DNA of 64,000 nt from Sphingobium xanthum (GCF_019737615.1 NZ_JAHKKS010000013.1:1-64000); one strand, 5' to 3'; counted from the first letter of the stretch, positions 44,648 to 52,740 are shown. Made by a program: numbers and translations. The notes: generated by a model not told the origin, from the letters alone.

Positions 44648-45393
44648 ACCTCGCCCGGCTCCAGCGCGAATTCAGCACATGGCTGCAGGCGGACAAGCCA
44701 GCCGACGCTGCGCCGTTTGGCGAGCGAGCGCGGCTTGGCCTCGCCATCTATCAGAACAACTTCCGCGCCCAGCTTGCCACCTGTCTGGAAGACAGCTTCG
44801 ACAAGACTCGGCAATGGATCGGCGGCGAGGCGTTTCATGAAGCCATCGTTCACCATGTCGAGCGCGTGCCGCCGAGCAGCTGGACCCTCGACGCCTATCC
44901 CCGCGACTTCCCCGCAACCCTGGCAATGCTCTATCCTATCGACCCTGAAGTCGCGGAACTTGCAGCGCTCGAACTGGCACTGGCGGACGCCTTTGTCGGA
45001 CCAGATGTGAACAGGCTCGCGGCCGAGCAGATCGCGTCGGCAGACTGGGACTGCGTAACTTTGCTCTTTGTACCCATGCTTGATCTCCTCCCGATGACGA
45101 CCAACGCTGCTGCGATCTGGACTGCACTTGCCGAGGAGGCTTCGCCTCCGATGAGTGCATTATTACCAACAGCTGGTGCACTGTTGGTCTGGCGCGACGG
45201 CGAAACACCGCGGTTCCGTGCGATCGAGGCAATGGAGGAGCGCGCGATCCTGCTCATGCGGGGCGGTATGACGTTCGCGCGACTGTGCGCGGACCTTGTC
45301 GAAGACGTCGGCGAAGCCGAGGGCGTGACACTTGCGGGGGCTTGGTTGGGTCAGTGGTTAGCGGACGGTCTGGTCAGCGATCTCATTGACTGA
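44644..45393 (+). CDS. bufC: Bufferin maturation partner (DUF2063, HvfC/BufC type)
   Basis: 249 residues, starting inside the bufB stop. The N-terminal DUF2063 domain (about 1-95) has MNLARLQREFSTWL, GLAIYQNNFRAQLATCLEDSF and WIGGEAFHEAIVHHVERVPPSSWTL in pieces. The C-terminal half is a compact helical region (GMTFARLCADLVEDVG) that may bind the precursor. In related systems this protein is required with the MNIO enzyme for substrate recognition. No DNA-binding or catalytic motif. Confidence 0.9.
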   Translation: MNLARLQREFSTWLQADKPADAAPFGERARLGLAIYQNNFRAQLATCLEDSFDKTRQWIGGEAFHEAIVHHVERVPPSSWTLDAYPRDFPATLAMLYPIDPEVAELAALELALADAFVGPDVNRLAAEQIASADWDCVTLLFVPMLDLLPMTTNAAAIWTALAEEASPPMSALLPTAGALLVWRDGETPRFRAIEAMEERAILLMRGGMTFARLCADLVEDVGEAEGVTLAGAWLGQWLADGLVSDLID

Positions 45394-45487
45394 ATCTAGT
45401 CGCCATCAACGGGCAAATATAGGTCTCTGCCTACCTTGGGCATCCAAAATGCCGTTTTGACTAGCTGACAGCTGCCGGCCGCCACGT

Positions 45488-46137
45488 TCACAAGCTGCGG
45501 AGGAGATCAAACAGACTGCGCAGCTTTAGTAGCTCCCCCGCGCACTGATCGGGGCCATCGGCGCCAAGCGCGGCCTTGGTGTCCGCACTGTCGATCCAGG
45601 CCGTGAGCCCCTTGCGGCGAAGCAGGGGCGCTCGAGGGTGGTCTGCAGCGTAGGGCGCGGGCATGCGCTTGAGATCCGGTTCGCCTATGCGGACGCCTGT
45701 AGCGTCGAGCTGACTGAGCATTTGCGCAGTCGCTTCGCCCTCATCGCCTGCCACTCGCTCGCGCCATGCTGCCAGTTGCGCCATGGAGAAGGCGAAGATG
45801 CCCACACCAAGCGTCAGTCTATCTGGATCGAGCCCGAACATCCACGCAGGGCCGCCGTCCCTGCATCCTCCTCCTGGCGACAGGGATATGTGCAGATGAG
45901 CGTTATAGGGCGTCTTGTTCTTGGCGAAGCGTATGTCGCGATGGACACGGAAGATGCGATAAGTGTGCGGTTCGCCGGTGGCTGATTCCAATTCGCCGGC
46001 AAGCGCCTGGGCAAAGCACTCAGCCGGATATTTGAGATGGTCTTCGTAGTCGGCCTTGTGCGCCTCGAACATCCTCTGTCGTTGTTAGCGCGCAGCCCGG
46101 CGAGGAAGTCGATCGTGTCGCAGGTCAACAGCGTCAT
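45488..46137 (-). pseudogene. DUF2461 family protein, single-base frameshift
   Basis: The N-terminal piece MTLLTCDTIDFLAGLRANNDRG is in one frame and FEAHKADYEDHLKYPAECF onward in another. Adding one G near 46070 (GGA TGG TTC) restores the family sequence NNDRGWFEAHKADYE. The body then has RVHRDIRFAKNKTPYNAHL and ISLSPGG, the DUF2461 hallmarks. Its start overlaps the TfoX-like stop by four bases. If the deletion is real the gene is dead; an internal ATG at 46072 could give a 194-residue product lacking the N-terminus. The function of DUF2461 is unknown. Confidence 0.8.
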
Positions 46138-46472
46138 TTGGGCGGCAGGCTTCGCGCATGGGCCAGGGCGACATCGAGCCAGCGCCGTAGCAACGCATCG
46201 TCGCAGCGCTCAGCGTCGACAAAATAGAAGCCCCGCATTGGCCGGTCGCCGAGAACCATCGGTACACCCTCGGGCAGAACCGATGCGGCATCATTGCCCT
46301 TGCCGACGCGGAACATGAAGCGGGGCTCACCCTCCTTCGACCGGTCGGCGCCGCACACCATGTTGCGGTTCAAGAAAAAGCAGACGCCGCCCATCATTCG
46401 CTTTTCGGAAATGCCGGGCCCGTCGCCAAGGGCCGCGCGCATCCGCAGAGTTACGGCCTCGTCAACGGCCAT
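46134..46472 (-). CDS. TfoX/Sxy N-terminal-domain protein
   Basis: 112 residues: the single TfoX_N domain with GPGISEKRMMGGVCFFLNRNM, FMFRVGKG and MRGFYFVDAER. This small domain also occurs outside competence regulation, and no C-terminal Sxy part is present, so a competence role should not be assumed. It overlaps the DUF2461 start and follows the GFA gene by three bases, forming a small operon of unrelated domains. Confidence 0.85.
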   Translation of the reverse strand: MAVDEAVTLRMRAALGDGPGISEKRMMGGVCFFLNRNMVCGADRSKEGEPRFMFRVGKGNDAASVLPEGVPMVLGDRPMRGFYFVDAERCDDALLRRWLDVALAHARSLPPK

Positions 46473-46475
46473 GGT

Positions 46476-46916
46476 TCAGAGCTCCGCGACCACCGCCTGC
46501 GGACCGCCGTCGGGCATCGTGTCGAACACGGGCTTGCTGCGGTCGAGTGGCGCCCAGGTCGGCGCCCGGCTGGCATATACGGTCATTTGGGGCTCAACCT
46601 CATCGGGGTTGTCGAGGCTTGACACACGGAGGAATGTCATCCCGGGCATCCCCGCGTTGCGCGAAAGGATCGCCGAGCCGCATTCTGGGCAGAAGCCACG
46701 GCTGACCATGGCGCCGCTGTCCGCGGCCCGGTCATGAATTCTGATCTCGCCGGTAACAAAGAAAGCTGCGTCAGGCACCAGCGCATGAGTGCAATGGCTT
46801 GTGCCACTGCTCCTGCGGCAGTCGATACAGTAGCAGTTTCCTACCATCATCGGCAGCGTCGTCACCCGATAGCGGACCGACCCGCACAGGCAGCCACCCT
46901 CCAAAACTTCGCTCAT
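46476..46916 (-). CDS. GFA-family (glutathione-dependent formaldehyde-activating-like) zinc protein
   Basis: 146 residues with the zinc-binding GFA pattern: EGGCLCGSVRYRV, GNCYCIDCRRSSGT and GFCPECGSAIL, giving the CxC, CxxC and CxxC cysteine sets. Members are related to S-(hydroxymethyl)glutathione synthase, but most are uncharacterised. It is the first gene of the leftward operon with TfoX-like and DUF2461 genes and is divergent from an HxlR gene; an inverted repeat lies between. Confidence 0.88.
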   Translation of the reverse strand: MSEVLEGGCLCGSVRYRVTTLPMMVGNCYCIDCRRSSGTSHCTHALVPDAAFFVTGEIRIHDRAADSGAMVSRGFCPECGSAILSRNAGMPGMTFLRVSSLDNPDEVEPQMTVYASRAPTWAPLDRSKPVFDTMPDGGPQAVVAEL

Positions 46917-46956
46917 CGTTCAACTCCCCTTGATTCGATCGGCGCCCCGGCGGATA

Positions 46957-46979
46957 GTAACTTTAAGATTGCAAGTTAC
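46957..46979. promoter_or_regulatory. Inverted repeat, likely HxlR operator
   Basis: GTAACTT (46957-46963) and AAGTTAC (46973-46979) are perfect arms around 9 bases. The site lies between the divergent GFA gene (start 46916) and HxlR gene (start 46990), only 10 bases before the latter, so binding would repress at least the regulator and probably the GFA operon. Confidence 0.68.
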
Positions 46980-46989
46980 AAGGGACTCC

Positions 46990-47337
46990 ATGACTATATA
47001 CCGTTCGCCTTGCCCGATCGCCACCACGCTCGACATCGTGGGCGATCGCTGGACACTCGTCATCTTGCGCGATCTGCTAACGGGCAAATCACGCTATTCG
47101 CAGTTTCTGACCTCGCCCGAGCGGATCACAACCAATGTCCTCGCCGACCGGCTCGAGAAGATGGAAGCCGCCGGCTTGGTAGCGCGATCGCCGTACCAGC
47201 AGCGCCCAATCCGCAACGACTATCGCCTGACCGAGATGGGGCGAGCGCTCCATCCAATGCTGCGCGACATGTGCCGTTGGGCTAACCAACATATCCCCGG
47301 AACATGGACACCGCCCGAGAGCTTCATGCGGGAGTGA
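46990..47337 (+). CDS. HxlR-family winged-helix regulator
   Basis: 115 residues with CPIATTLDIVGDRWTLVILRDLLTG, then ERITTNVLADRLEKMEAAGLV and a wing with YRLTEMGRALHPML. The single cysteine (CPIA) is in the family position. ATG 46990 follows the inverted repeat closely. Divergent from the GFA-TfoX-DUF2461 operon, which it probably controls, perhaps in answer to an electrophile such as an aldehyde. Confidence 0.87.
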   Translation: MTIYRSPCPIATTLDIVGDRWTLVILRDLLTGKSRYSQFLTSPERITTNVLADRLEKMEAAGLVARSPYQQRPIRNDYRLTEMGRALHPMLRDMCRWANQHIPGTWTPPESFMRE

Positions 47338-47561
47338 GTTGCCATCCAAGGCGCCCGGCCAACCGTGGTGGGCAGATTGGCAAAGACCTGGCGAGGATAT
47401 CCGGCTAAGGCTTTTGTGCGCTGCTCTCTGGGGCAGCTGCCGCCGGGTCTTAGACATTCGATAGCTTTCGAGTCTTCCCGAAACCCGTTCGTCCAGATCG
47501 TGACGCTATGCGCGAATTTGGGGCGCGATCATGTGGGCGACAGCGCGCGCCGATCATGTTC

Positions 47562-48209
47562 CTACCAACGCAAGATGCGCGGAATGAGCAGGCGCCCAAC
47601 GGCCCCACAAACGGCGACCGGAACAGCGTGCCAGACTCCAAAATGCACGATCGAATTTATGGGGCAATGAAGACCATAGCCGAAAATGCCGATTGCGCCG
47701 GCGGCTATTCCTACCAGCAATCCGGCACGCGCCGGATGCACCGGAGCGCCGCGCCTGAGCCAGGCTATCAGAACGATGGCGGTCAACAGGCCTGCGCATG
47801 TCCCGACCAAGGCGCAGACCGTGTCATCCAAGCCAAAATATATCCGTGATGCTGGCCAGTCGCGGCTAGCCGTTACGACTGCAGCAAGCGGGAGAAGGCC
47901 CGCCATGGCCAGAGCCCACTTCCAGCCCTCGTGCTGATTCCCGACCTGAGGGCTGGCCATGCCGACCGCAGTCGACGCTGCTGCCAGCGCGAGAACAAGA
48001 AGCACGCCGTTCGAGACGATGAAGTTGATCGACAACAAGCCAGCCAACAGATCCGGTCGCAGGCCCGTGGCGGCTGCAACGATTGCTACGTTGATCGTTG
48101 CAGCCCCCATGACGCGAACCATACCCTTACGGAACGTCATTGGTGACACAGGCTTGAGGCCTGCGGCCAGGTTTTCGATCAGTCGATCCGTATCGGGGCT
48201 TACTGTCAT
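47562..48209 (-). CDS. NrsF-family anti-sigma factor (DUF1109), second copy
   Basis: A 215-residue membrane protein with six helices. Features shared with the other copy: an N-tail IENLAAGLKPVSPMTFRKGMVRVM, then FGLDDTVCALVGTCAGLLTAIVLIAWL (in parts) and GYGLHCPINSIVHFGVWHAVPVAV with the conserved HCP. It overlaps the ECF sigma stop by four bases. It presumably sequesters that sigma at the membrane. The 3' side (47338-47561) has no gene. Confidence 0.87.
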   Translation of the reverse strand: MTVSPDTDRLIENLAAGLKPVSPMTFRKGMVRVMGAATINVAIVAAATGLRPDLLAGLLSINFIVSNGVLLVLALAAASTAVGMASPQVGNQHEGWKWALAMAGLLPLAAVVTASRDWPASRIYFGLDDTVCALVGTCAGLLTAIVLIAWLRRGAPVHPARAGLLVGIAAGAIGIFGYGLHCPINSIVHFGVWHAVPVAVCGAVGRLLIPRILRW

Positions 48210-48733
48210 TGTGCTTTCTCGATCAGGGCAGTCAGTTTTTTCAAACCTCGATGAATGTTCACCTTGACCAGTGACTCGCTCTGCCCGCTGATCCTCGCCG
48301 CCTCGGTGACGCTTCGGCCGTCAATCTTGACCAGTATGATCGCTCGAGACTGGGCAACCGGGAGTTCCGCCAGCAGACGGTCAAGGCTGACCCTCGCCAT
48401 GACATCATCCTCGATCGAACCGTCATCGACCTGCTCCGCGATTTTCAGATCCTGAGCGCGGTAGGCCCGGCTGAGATGATCGACCCAGCGATAGCGGGCG
48501 ATGGCCGCGAGCCAAGGCAGAAAAGGCCTTGCGGGATCGTAGCTAGCCAGTTTGCTATGGAGTGACAGCAGTGTGTCCTGCACAAGATCGTCGATCTGCT
48601 GCGGCGGCAGCCGCCGATAATAATATCGGCGCAACCACTTGGCGCATTCCTTCAACAGCGCCGCATAGGTCGATGCATCACCGCCCTGCGCCTGCTTCAT
48701 GAGACGGGCCAAGGACGCCTCGTCGGCAATCAT
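48206..48733 (-). CDS. ECF sigma factor paired with second NrsF
   Basis: 175 residues. Region 2 has QQIDDLVQDTLLSLHSKLASYDP and WLAAIARYRWVDHLSRAYR; region 4 has LAELPVAQSRAIILVKIDGRS and SGQSESLVKVNIHRGLKKL. It is clearly related to the sigma at 42237 but distinct. No GTAACC/CGAA promoter was found before it, so its own promoter pattern differs or it is driven by another sigma. A nearby candidate target is the spondin-type PEP-CTERM gene at 48882-49688. Confidence 0.88.
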   Translation of the reverse strand: MIADEASLARLMKQAQGGDASTYAALLKECAKWLRRYYYRRLPPQQIDDLVQDTLLSLHSKLASYDPARPFLPWLAAIARYRWVDHLSRAYRAQDLKIAEQVDDGSIEDDVMARVSLDRLLAELPVAQSRAIILVKIDGRSVTEAARISGQSESLVKVNIHRGLKKLTALIEKAQ

Positions 48734-48881
48734 GTGTTGCTGCGCGCAATCGAAACAGGGTCGCCTTCGTTCAACAAATCTGCCTCATTCCCGCCGAAAC
48801 TTGATTTCACGAGAGCTGCTCTCAACTGTTCCGCCTGTGTTGAATCGGCGGGCGGCACGCTCGCCCGCCAACGCATGAATG

Positions 48882-49688
48882 TCAGGCCAGGACTGCGGCG
48901 GCCCTGCGATGGCGCAGCGCACTTCCCGCGAGTGCGAAACCGCCGATCATCATAGCCCAGGTCGCAGGCTCAGGCACTGCATTCGCCGTGAAGCTGATCC
49001 GATAGATCGGCGTCGAGTCAGAGAGGCCGGCATCGCTGAACGTATATCCGGCCGCTGTGGTCAGCCCGTTGAAGACTGCGAGTTCTGAACGATCGAAAGC
49101 AACCGTGCCATTCTCAGGCGTGCGCAAATCATTATTGCCGCCGACGACAAAAGCGGCATTCGCCGGATCGGCGACTTCGGAATTGGCATCCCAGATCCGG
49201 TTCGCAGTGAGGGTAATCTGGTTGATCAGCAGATTGCCGGCCATATCGAATATCTGAAACATCGCGGGATTGTCGTTGCCAATGAAAAGGTCGTTGCTCG
49301 GAATGACCATGCTGGCGAATGTGAAGTAGCGATTGATTGTCGAATCGACCAGGAGGGGCGAACTCATATGGGAGGCTCCCGGGGTCAGAGCACCACCGAT
49401 CGTCGAAATGACGGCCGTTGGATCGGCAGAAGCGAACGCCGGCAGCCAGGCCGATCCCGAGCCTCCCTCGGCGATGGAAATGATCGCTGCGCCGCCGACG
49501 CTTCCGGAATTGAAAGCGTCGAACGTCCCGTTGTGAATGCCGAAATGAAGCGGGGCGAAAGATACGCTGTTCGTCGGCGCGAGATTTTCGACTTTCACCG
49601 TCAGTTTTACATTTTGAGCATTCGCCCCGGTGCCGGCCACGAGCAGGCCAGCTCCCATCAGTGCCGCTAAAGATATAAATCTACGCAT
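48882..49688 (-). CDS. Spondin-domain PEP-CTERM exported protein
   Basis: 268 residues from ATG 49688. A signal peptide (MRRFISLAALMGAGLLVAGTGANA) is followed by a spondin_N-like domain (about 27-225: VKLTVKVENLAPTNSVSFAPL, HFGIHNGTFDAF, FTFASMVIPSNDLFIGND). At the end is the PEP-CTERM sorting tail, VPEPATWAMMIGGFALAGS then LRHRR, used for cell-envelope or exopolysaccharide-linked surface display. It lies 148 bases upstream of the second ECF sigma operon on the same strand and may be its target. A GTAACC box with AGAA after 16 bases (49757-49732, minus) sits upstream. Confidence 0.85.
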   Translation of the reverse strand: MRRFISLAALMGAGLLVAGTGANAQNVKLTVKVENLAPTNSVSFAPLHFGIHNGTFDAFNSGSVGGAAIISIAEGGSGSAWLPAFASADPTAVISTIGGALTPGASHMSSPLLVDSTINRYFTFASMVIPSNDLFIGNDNPAMFQIFDMAGNLLINQITLTANRIWDANSEVADPANAAFVVGGNNDLRTPENGTVAFDRSELAVFNGLTTAAGYTFSDAGLSDSTPIYRISFTANAVPEPATWAMMIGGFALAGSALRHRRAAAVLA

Positions 49689-50090
49689 CTCCACTCTCCC
49701 ATGATCTCGGCGATCAATCGCCGGGAGCAGGTTCTCGCGACAGGCCTTGTTGGTTACAGAGGCTGCGGGTCGCAGCGCCTTTCTGCATGTCCGACCACGC
49801 CCGCTATACAATTGCCGCGGTTAAACCCGACGAAAAATGGTCAGTTCAGGCTGGACCTTTCAAGGCGAAGCCGCGAGCGAGCTTCACAGATAGGTGCCGC
49901 GACTATTCTGGCATAAGAAGGGCAAGATCTCGCCGTGGTGGCTTCAATGATGAGTGCACCGGCTTCGCGACTGTGCCGCTCATCTTTGCATTGGCAACCC
50001 GCTGCCGCCAACAAAGCGGCCGCTCCCGCCGCTCGAAAGCGGCTTCGCAACCTGCCGTCCGTTCATGGCACGGCGGCAGGCGATCGGACA
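49689..50090. other. Intergenic region between PEP-CTERM gene and TetR operator
   Basis: No credible gene. It contains the GTAACC-like box at 49752-49757 (minus) that may serve the spondin gene. The rest up to 50090 shows no repeats I could find; the large TetR palindrome begins immediately after. Confidence 0.45.
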
Positions 50091-50136
50091 CCATAGGACA
50101 ATTGACCTAGACGCATATAGGTCAATTGTCCTATGG
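50091..50136. promoter_or_regulatory. Perfect 19-bp inverted repeat, likely double TetR operator
   Basis: The arm CCATAGGACAATTGACCTA (50091-50109) is mirrored exactly at 50118-50136 after 8 bases. Each arm is itself a near palindrome (GGACAATTGACC, one symmetric mismatch), with centres 24 bp apart, so it looks like two operators for TetR dimers. It ends seven bases before the TetR ATG, where binding would block transcription initiation. Confidence 0.82.
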
Positions 50137-50143
50137 CTAGTTG

Positions 50144-50722
50144 ATGGCGGAGATTCGCTCACCTTCCTCAGTTCGTTCCCGTATCGTCGAAGTGGCTGAT
50201 CGACTGTTTTACGAGCGGGGTTTCGAGGCAACGTCCTTTGCCGATATCGCCACCGACACCGGTCTTTCGCGCGGAAACTTCTATTATCATTTCAAAAGCA
50301 AGGACGAGATCCTTGCAGCCGTGATTTCGCTGAGGATGGCCCGGACACGCGAAATGCTGACGGTTTGGGAAAGCGAGACTCCTGAACCTGCGGACCGAAT
50401 GCTGGCCTTTGCCAACATCCTCATCACCAATCGCGCGAAGATCATGGCGCATGGTTGTCCTGTCGGCACGCTCTGCGCGGAACTGGCCAAGCTGGAACAT
50501 GGCGCCCAAGACGAGGCGGCCACGATCTTCACCCTGTTTCGCGACTGGCTGACCCGCCAGTTTGTGGCACTCGGCCGTGCTGATAACGCCGATGCGCTGG
50601 CCATGCATGTGTTGATGCGCAGTCAGGGCATTGCCAGCCTTGCGACTGCTTTTCGCGACGAGGCTTTCATTGCCCGCGAGGTTGACGCCCTGGCCGCATG
50701 GCTGTCCCATCCCAAGCTATAA
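50144..50722 (+). CDS. TetR/AcrR family transcriptional regulator
   Basis: 192 residues from ATG 50144. Helix-turn-helix: RSRIVEVADRLFYERGFEAT and FADIATDTGLSRGNFYYHFKSKDEI. The ligand-binding half has a central cysteine-containing segment MAHGCPVGTLCAELAKLEH seen in the TetR_C_6-like group. It begins immediately after a perfect 46-bp double palindrome, so autorepression is very likely. Downstream genes (YciI-like and tag) are in the same direction and may be co-regulated. Confidence 0.9.
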   Translation: MAEIRSPSSVRSRIVEVADRLFYERGFEATSFADIATDTGLSRGNFYYHFKSKDEILAAVISLRMARTREMLTVWESETPEPADRMLAFANILITNRAKIMAHGCPVGTLCAELAKLEHGAQDEAATIFTLFRDWLTRQFVALGRADNADALAMHVLMRSQGIASLATAFRDEAFIAREVDALAAWLSHPKL

Positions 50723-50735
50723 TCGGAGACCCGCC

Positions 50736-51020
50736 ATGTTTGTCATACTCCTCAAATTTGCCGACAAGGCAAAGGCTCCATCGCTGATGGCCGGGCACAA
50801 TGCCTGGCTTCAACGCGGCTTTGAGGATGGCCTGCTGCTGTTGGCGGGAACGGTTCAGCCTGCGGCCGGCGGCGCGCTCCTTGCGCATGGGGTCACGCGG
50901 GATGCAATCGAGGCCTTCGTCGCCCAAGACCCCTTCGTGGCTGAAGGCGTTGTCACCGCCGAGATCCTCGACATCACCCCTACCCGCACCGACACCCGTT
51001 TCGCCTTTCTGAATGACTGA
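50736..51020 (+). CDS. YciI-family protein
   Basis: 94 residues, a dimeric alpha/beta ferredoxin-like fold: MFVILLKFADKAKAPSLMAGHNAWLQRGF (read as start strand and helix), GLLLLAGTVQP and QDPFVAEGVVTAEIL. The conserved His in GHNAWL is present. The reaction is unknown for most members. It lies 13 bases after the TetR gene with a GGAG ribosome binding site, so it is likely in the same operon. Confidence 0.83.
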   Translation: MFVILLKFADKAKAPSLMAGHNAWLQRGFEDGLLLLAGTVQPAAGGALLAHGVTRDAIEAFVAQDPFVAEGVVTAEILDITPTRTDTRFAFLND

Positions 51021-51023
51021 GGG

Positions 51024-51632
51024 ATGAGCGTCACGATCTCTGGCCCTGACGGCCTTCCCCGCTGCCGATGGTGTGCCGCCACGCCGGACTATATGGCCTA
51101 TCACGACACCGAATGGGGGTTTCCCGTAGCAGATGATCGACGCTTGTTCGAGAAACTGACGCTGGAAGGCTTTCAGTCCGGGCTTAGCTGGCGCACGATC
51201 TTGACCAAGCGGGAGAATTTTCGGACGGCCTTTCACGGCTTCGACTTCCATCGCATTGCCGCCTTTGATCAGGGTGATGTCGAGCGCCTGTTGCGCGATC
51301 AGGGGATTGTGCGTCATCGCCGCAAGATCGAAGCTGCCATCAACAACGCCAGGCGCGCGGTAGAAATGGTGAAAAGCGAAGGTTCGCTAGCTGCTTTCTT
51401 CTGGCGGTTTGAGCAAGTGCCGGAAGCAGACGCCGTGCCGCAGACTGTCTCAACATCCTCTGTGTCGGTGGCGCTGTCCAAAGATCTTAAAAAGCGCGGC
51501 TGGTCATTCGTAGGACCTACCACCGCATACGCCTTTATGCAGGCGATGGGACTGGTCAATGATCACGCTATGGGCTGTGTAGTCAGGGACCGGGTTTCGC
51601 AGGCGCGCAGCAACTTCAGCCCGCCGCTGTAA
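51024..51632 (+). CDS. tag: DNA-3-methyladenine glycosylase I
   Basis: 202 residues. Removes 3-methyladenine from alkylated DNA. Family motifs: CRWCAATPDYMAYHDTEWGFP with the zinc-binding cysteine near the start, LFEKLTLEGFQSGLSWRTIL, and KDLKKRGWSFVGPTTAYAFMQAMGLVNDH with the C-terminal His. It starts three bases after the YciI stop, suggesting one transcript with the TetR gene. A role against alkylating or electrophilic stress fits the neighbourhood. Confidence 0.93.
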   Translation: MSVTISGPDGLPRCRWCAATPDYMAYHDTEWGFPVADDRRLFEKLTLEGFQSGLSWRTILTKRENFRTAFHGFDFHRIAAFDQGDVERLLRDQGIVRHRRKIEAAINNARRAVEMVKSEGSLAAFFWRFEQVPEADAVPQTVSTSSVSVALSKDLKKRGWSFVGPTTAYAFMQAMGLVNDHAMGCVVRDRVSQARSNFSPPL

Positions 51633-51743
51633 CTTCAATAATGGTCGTTCTGCCTTCATAGTCGTCGTTCAGCAGTTCAAGTCAGCTCTCCGATAGCTGC
51701 CGCTGGTTCACATTAGGTTTGGCGTAACGAGGTTAGGCAGCCC

Positions 51744-52100
51744 TCAAGCTTGTCCGGCGCTCGCTCGCTTACAGACGAGCGCCGCAATTTGGCCGTCGTG
51801 ATGCGTTCCCCATTCGCACATCGGCGCCAGCGTCAGAGCCAGGCTGCGCCCGAAGTCGGTCAGCTCGTACTCGACATGCGGTGGGACTTCCCGGAAGTCG
51901 ATCCGACGGATGACACCGTCGTCCGTCAGTTCCTTCAGGTGCTGGATGAGCATTTTCTCGCTCACTTTGGTGACGAGCCTGCGCAACTGCCCGGTGCGCT
52001 TCGGACCGCCGGTCAGATGATAGACGATAAGCGGCTTCCACTTCCCTCCGAGGATCGTGAGAACCGCTTCCAACCCGCAGTTGAAGCGCGCTTCGCTCAT
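51744..52100 (-). CDS. HxlR-family winged-helix regulator
   Basis: 118 residues: FNCGLEAVLTILGGKWKPLIVYHL, VSEKMLIQHLKELTDDGVI and a wing VEYELTDFG. The cysteine is in the usual N-terminal position. It is divergent from the SnoaL-like gene at 52309 with about 200 bases between, so it probably controls that gene and the cupin after it. This is the third HxlR gene in the window. Confidence 0.87.
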   Translation of the reverse strand: MSEARFNCGLEAVLTILGGKWKPLIVYHLTGGPKRTGQLRRLVTKVSEKMLIQHLKELTDDGVIRRIDFREVPPHVEYELTDFGRSLALTLAPMCEWGTHHDGQIAALVCKRASAGQA

Positions 52101-52308
52101 TTCCGACCGCCCATTCAGGCACTTACAAAATAGTCAGTACTGGAACAAAATCCACCGTCCTCCTAGCTGGGGTGGGAGGGCGTGTCGACCCCCAGAAGGC
52201 TACGCGGTTGATCGACGCGGAGGGCGCCATGCGCGGAACCTCGGTCTGCGTCGAGCAACCAAATCGCCATGCGCGCGCTCGATAACAAGATCCAGATGGA
52301 GAACCAAA

Positions 52309-52740
52309 GTGCCCACCAACGAAGAAATAGTGAGAGAGGTTTACGCGGCTGCCGAAGCCAGGAACCTGGATCTCGACAAGTTCGCCTCCCTCTTCGGGGA
52401 TGACGGCTACTTCCTCGACATGGCCTCTGGCATGAAGTGGATCGGAGCGGATGTCCGCCAGCCGATGGAGGGCCTTGAAAAGCCGTTCCCCGACTTCCAT
52501 CGCGAGCTGCTGAATATTCATTCCGCCGCCGACGGCGTGGTCGTGGTCGAACTCAGGCTGCAGGGCACCCAACAGGGCGACTTCCCGATTCCGGGCGGCG
52601 GCATGCTGCCCGCTTCCGGAAAAAAGTTCGACGTGCCCTGCTGCGACGTGCTTGTCGTCAAAAATGGAAAGGTGAAGGCATTCCACTGCTACAACATGAG
52701 GTCCGCATGGATCGAGCAACTGAATGCCTCTGACGACTGA
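52309..52740 (+). CDS. SnoaL-like (NTF2-fold) protein
   Basis: 143 residues from GTG 52309 (GGAGAACCA upstream). Sequence: EIVREVYAAAEARNLDLDKFASLF, WIGADVRQPMEGLEKPFPDFHRELLNI and VVVVELRLQGTQQGDF, ending DVLVVKNGKVKAFHCYN. Typical small cytoplasmic NTF2-fold protein; many act as isomerases, hydrolases or ligand-binders. It is followed by a cupin 79 bases later, and divergent from an HxlR gene. Confidence 0.82.
   Translation: MPTNEEIVREVYAAAEARNLDLDKFASLFGDDGYFLDMASGMKWIGADVRQPMEGLEKPFPDFHRELLNIHSAADGVVVVELRLQGTQQGDFPIPGGGMLPASGKKFDVPCCDVLVVKNGKVKAFHCYNMRSAWIEQLNASDD

Noticed and set aside
46134-46472. Competence regulator
   Set aside because: Only the TfoX N-terminal domain is present without the Sxy C-terminal part, and no competence genes are near.
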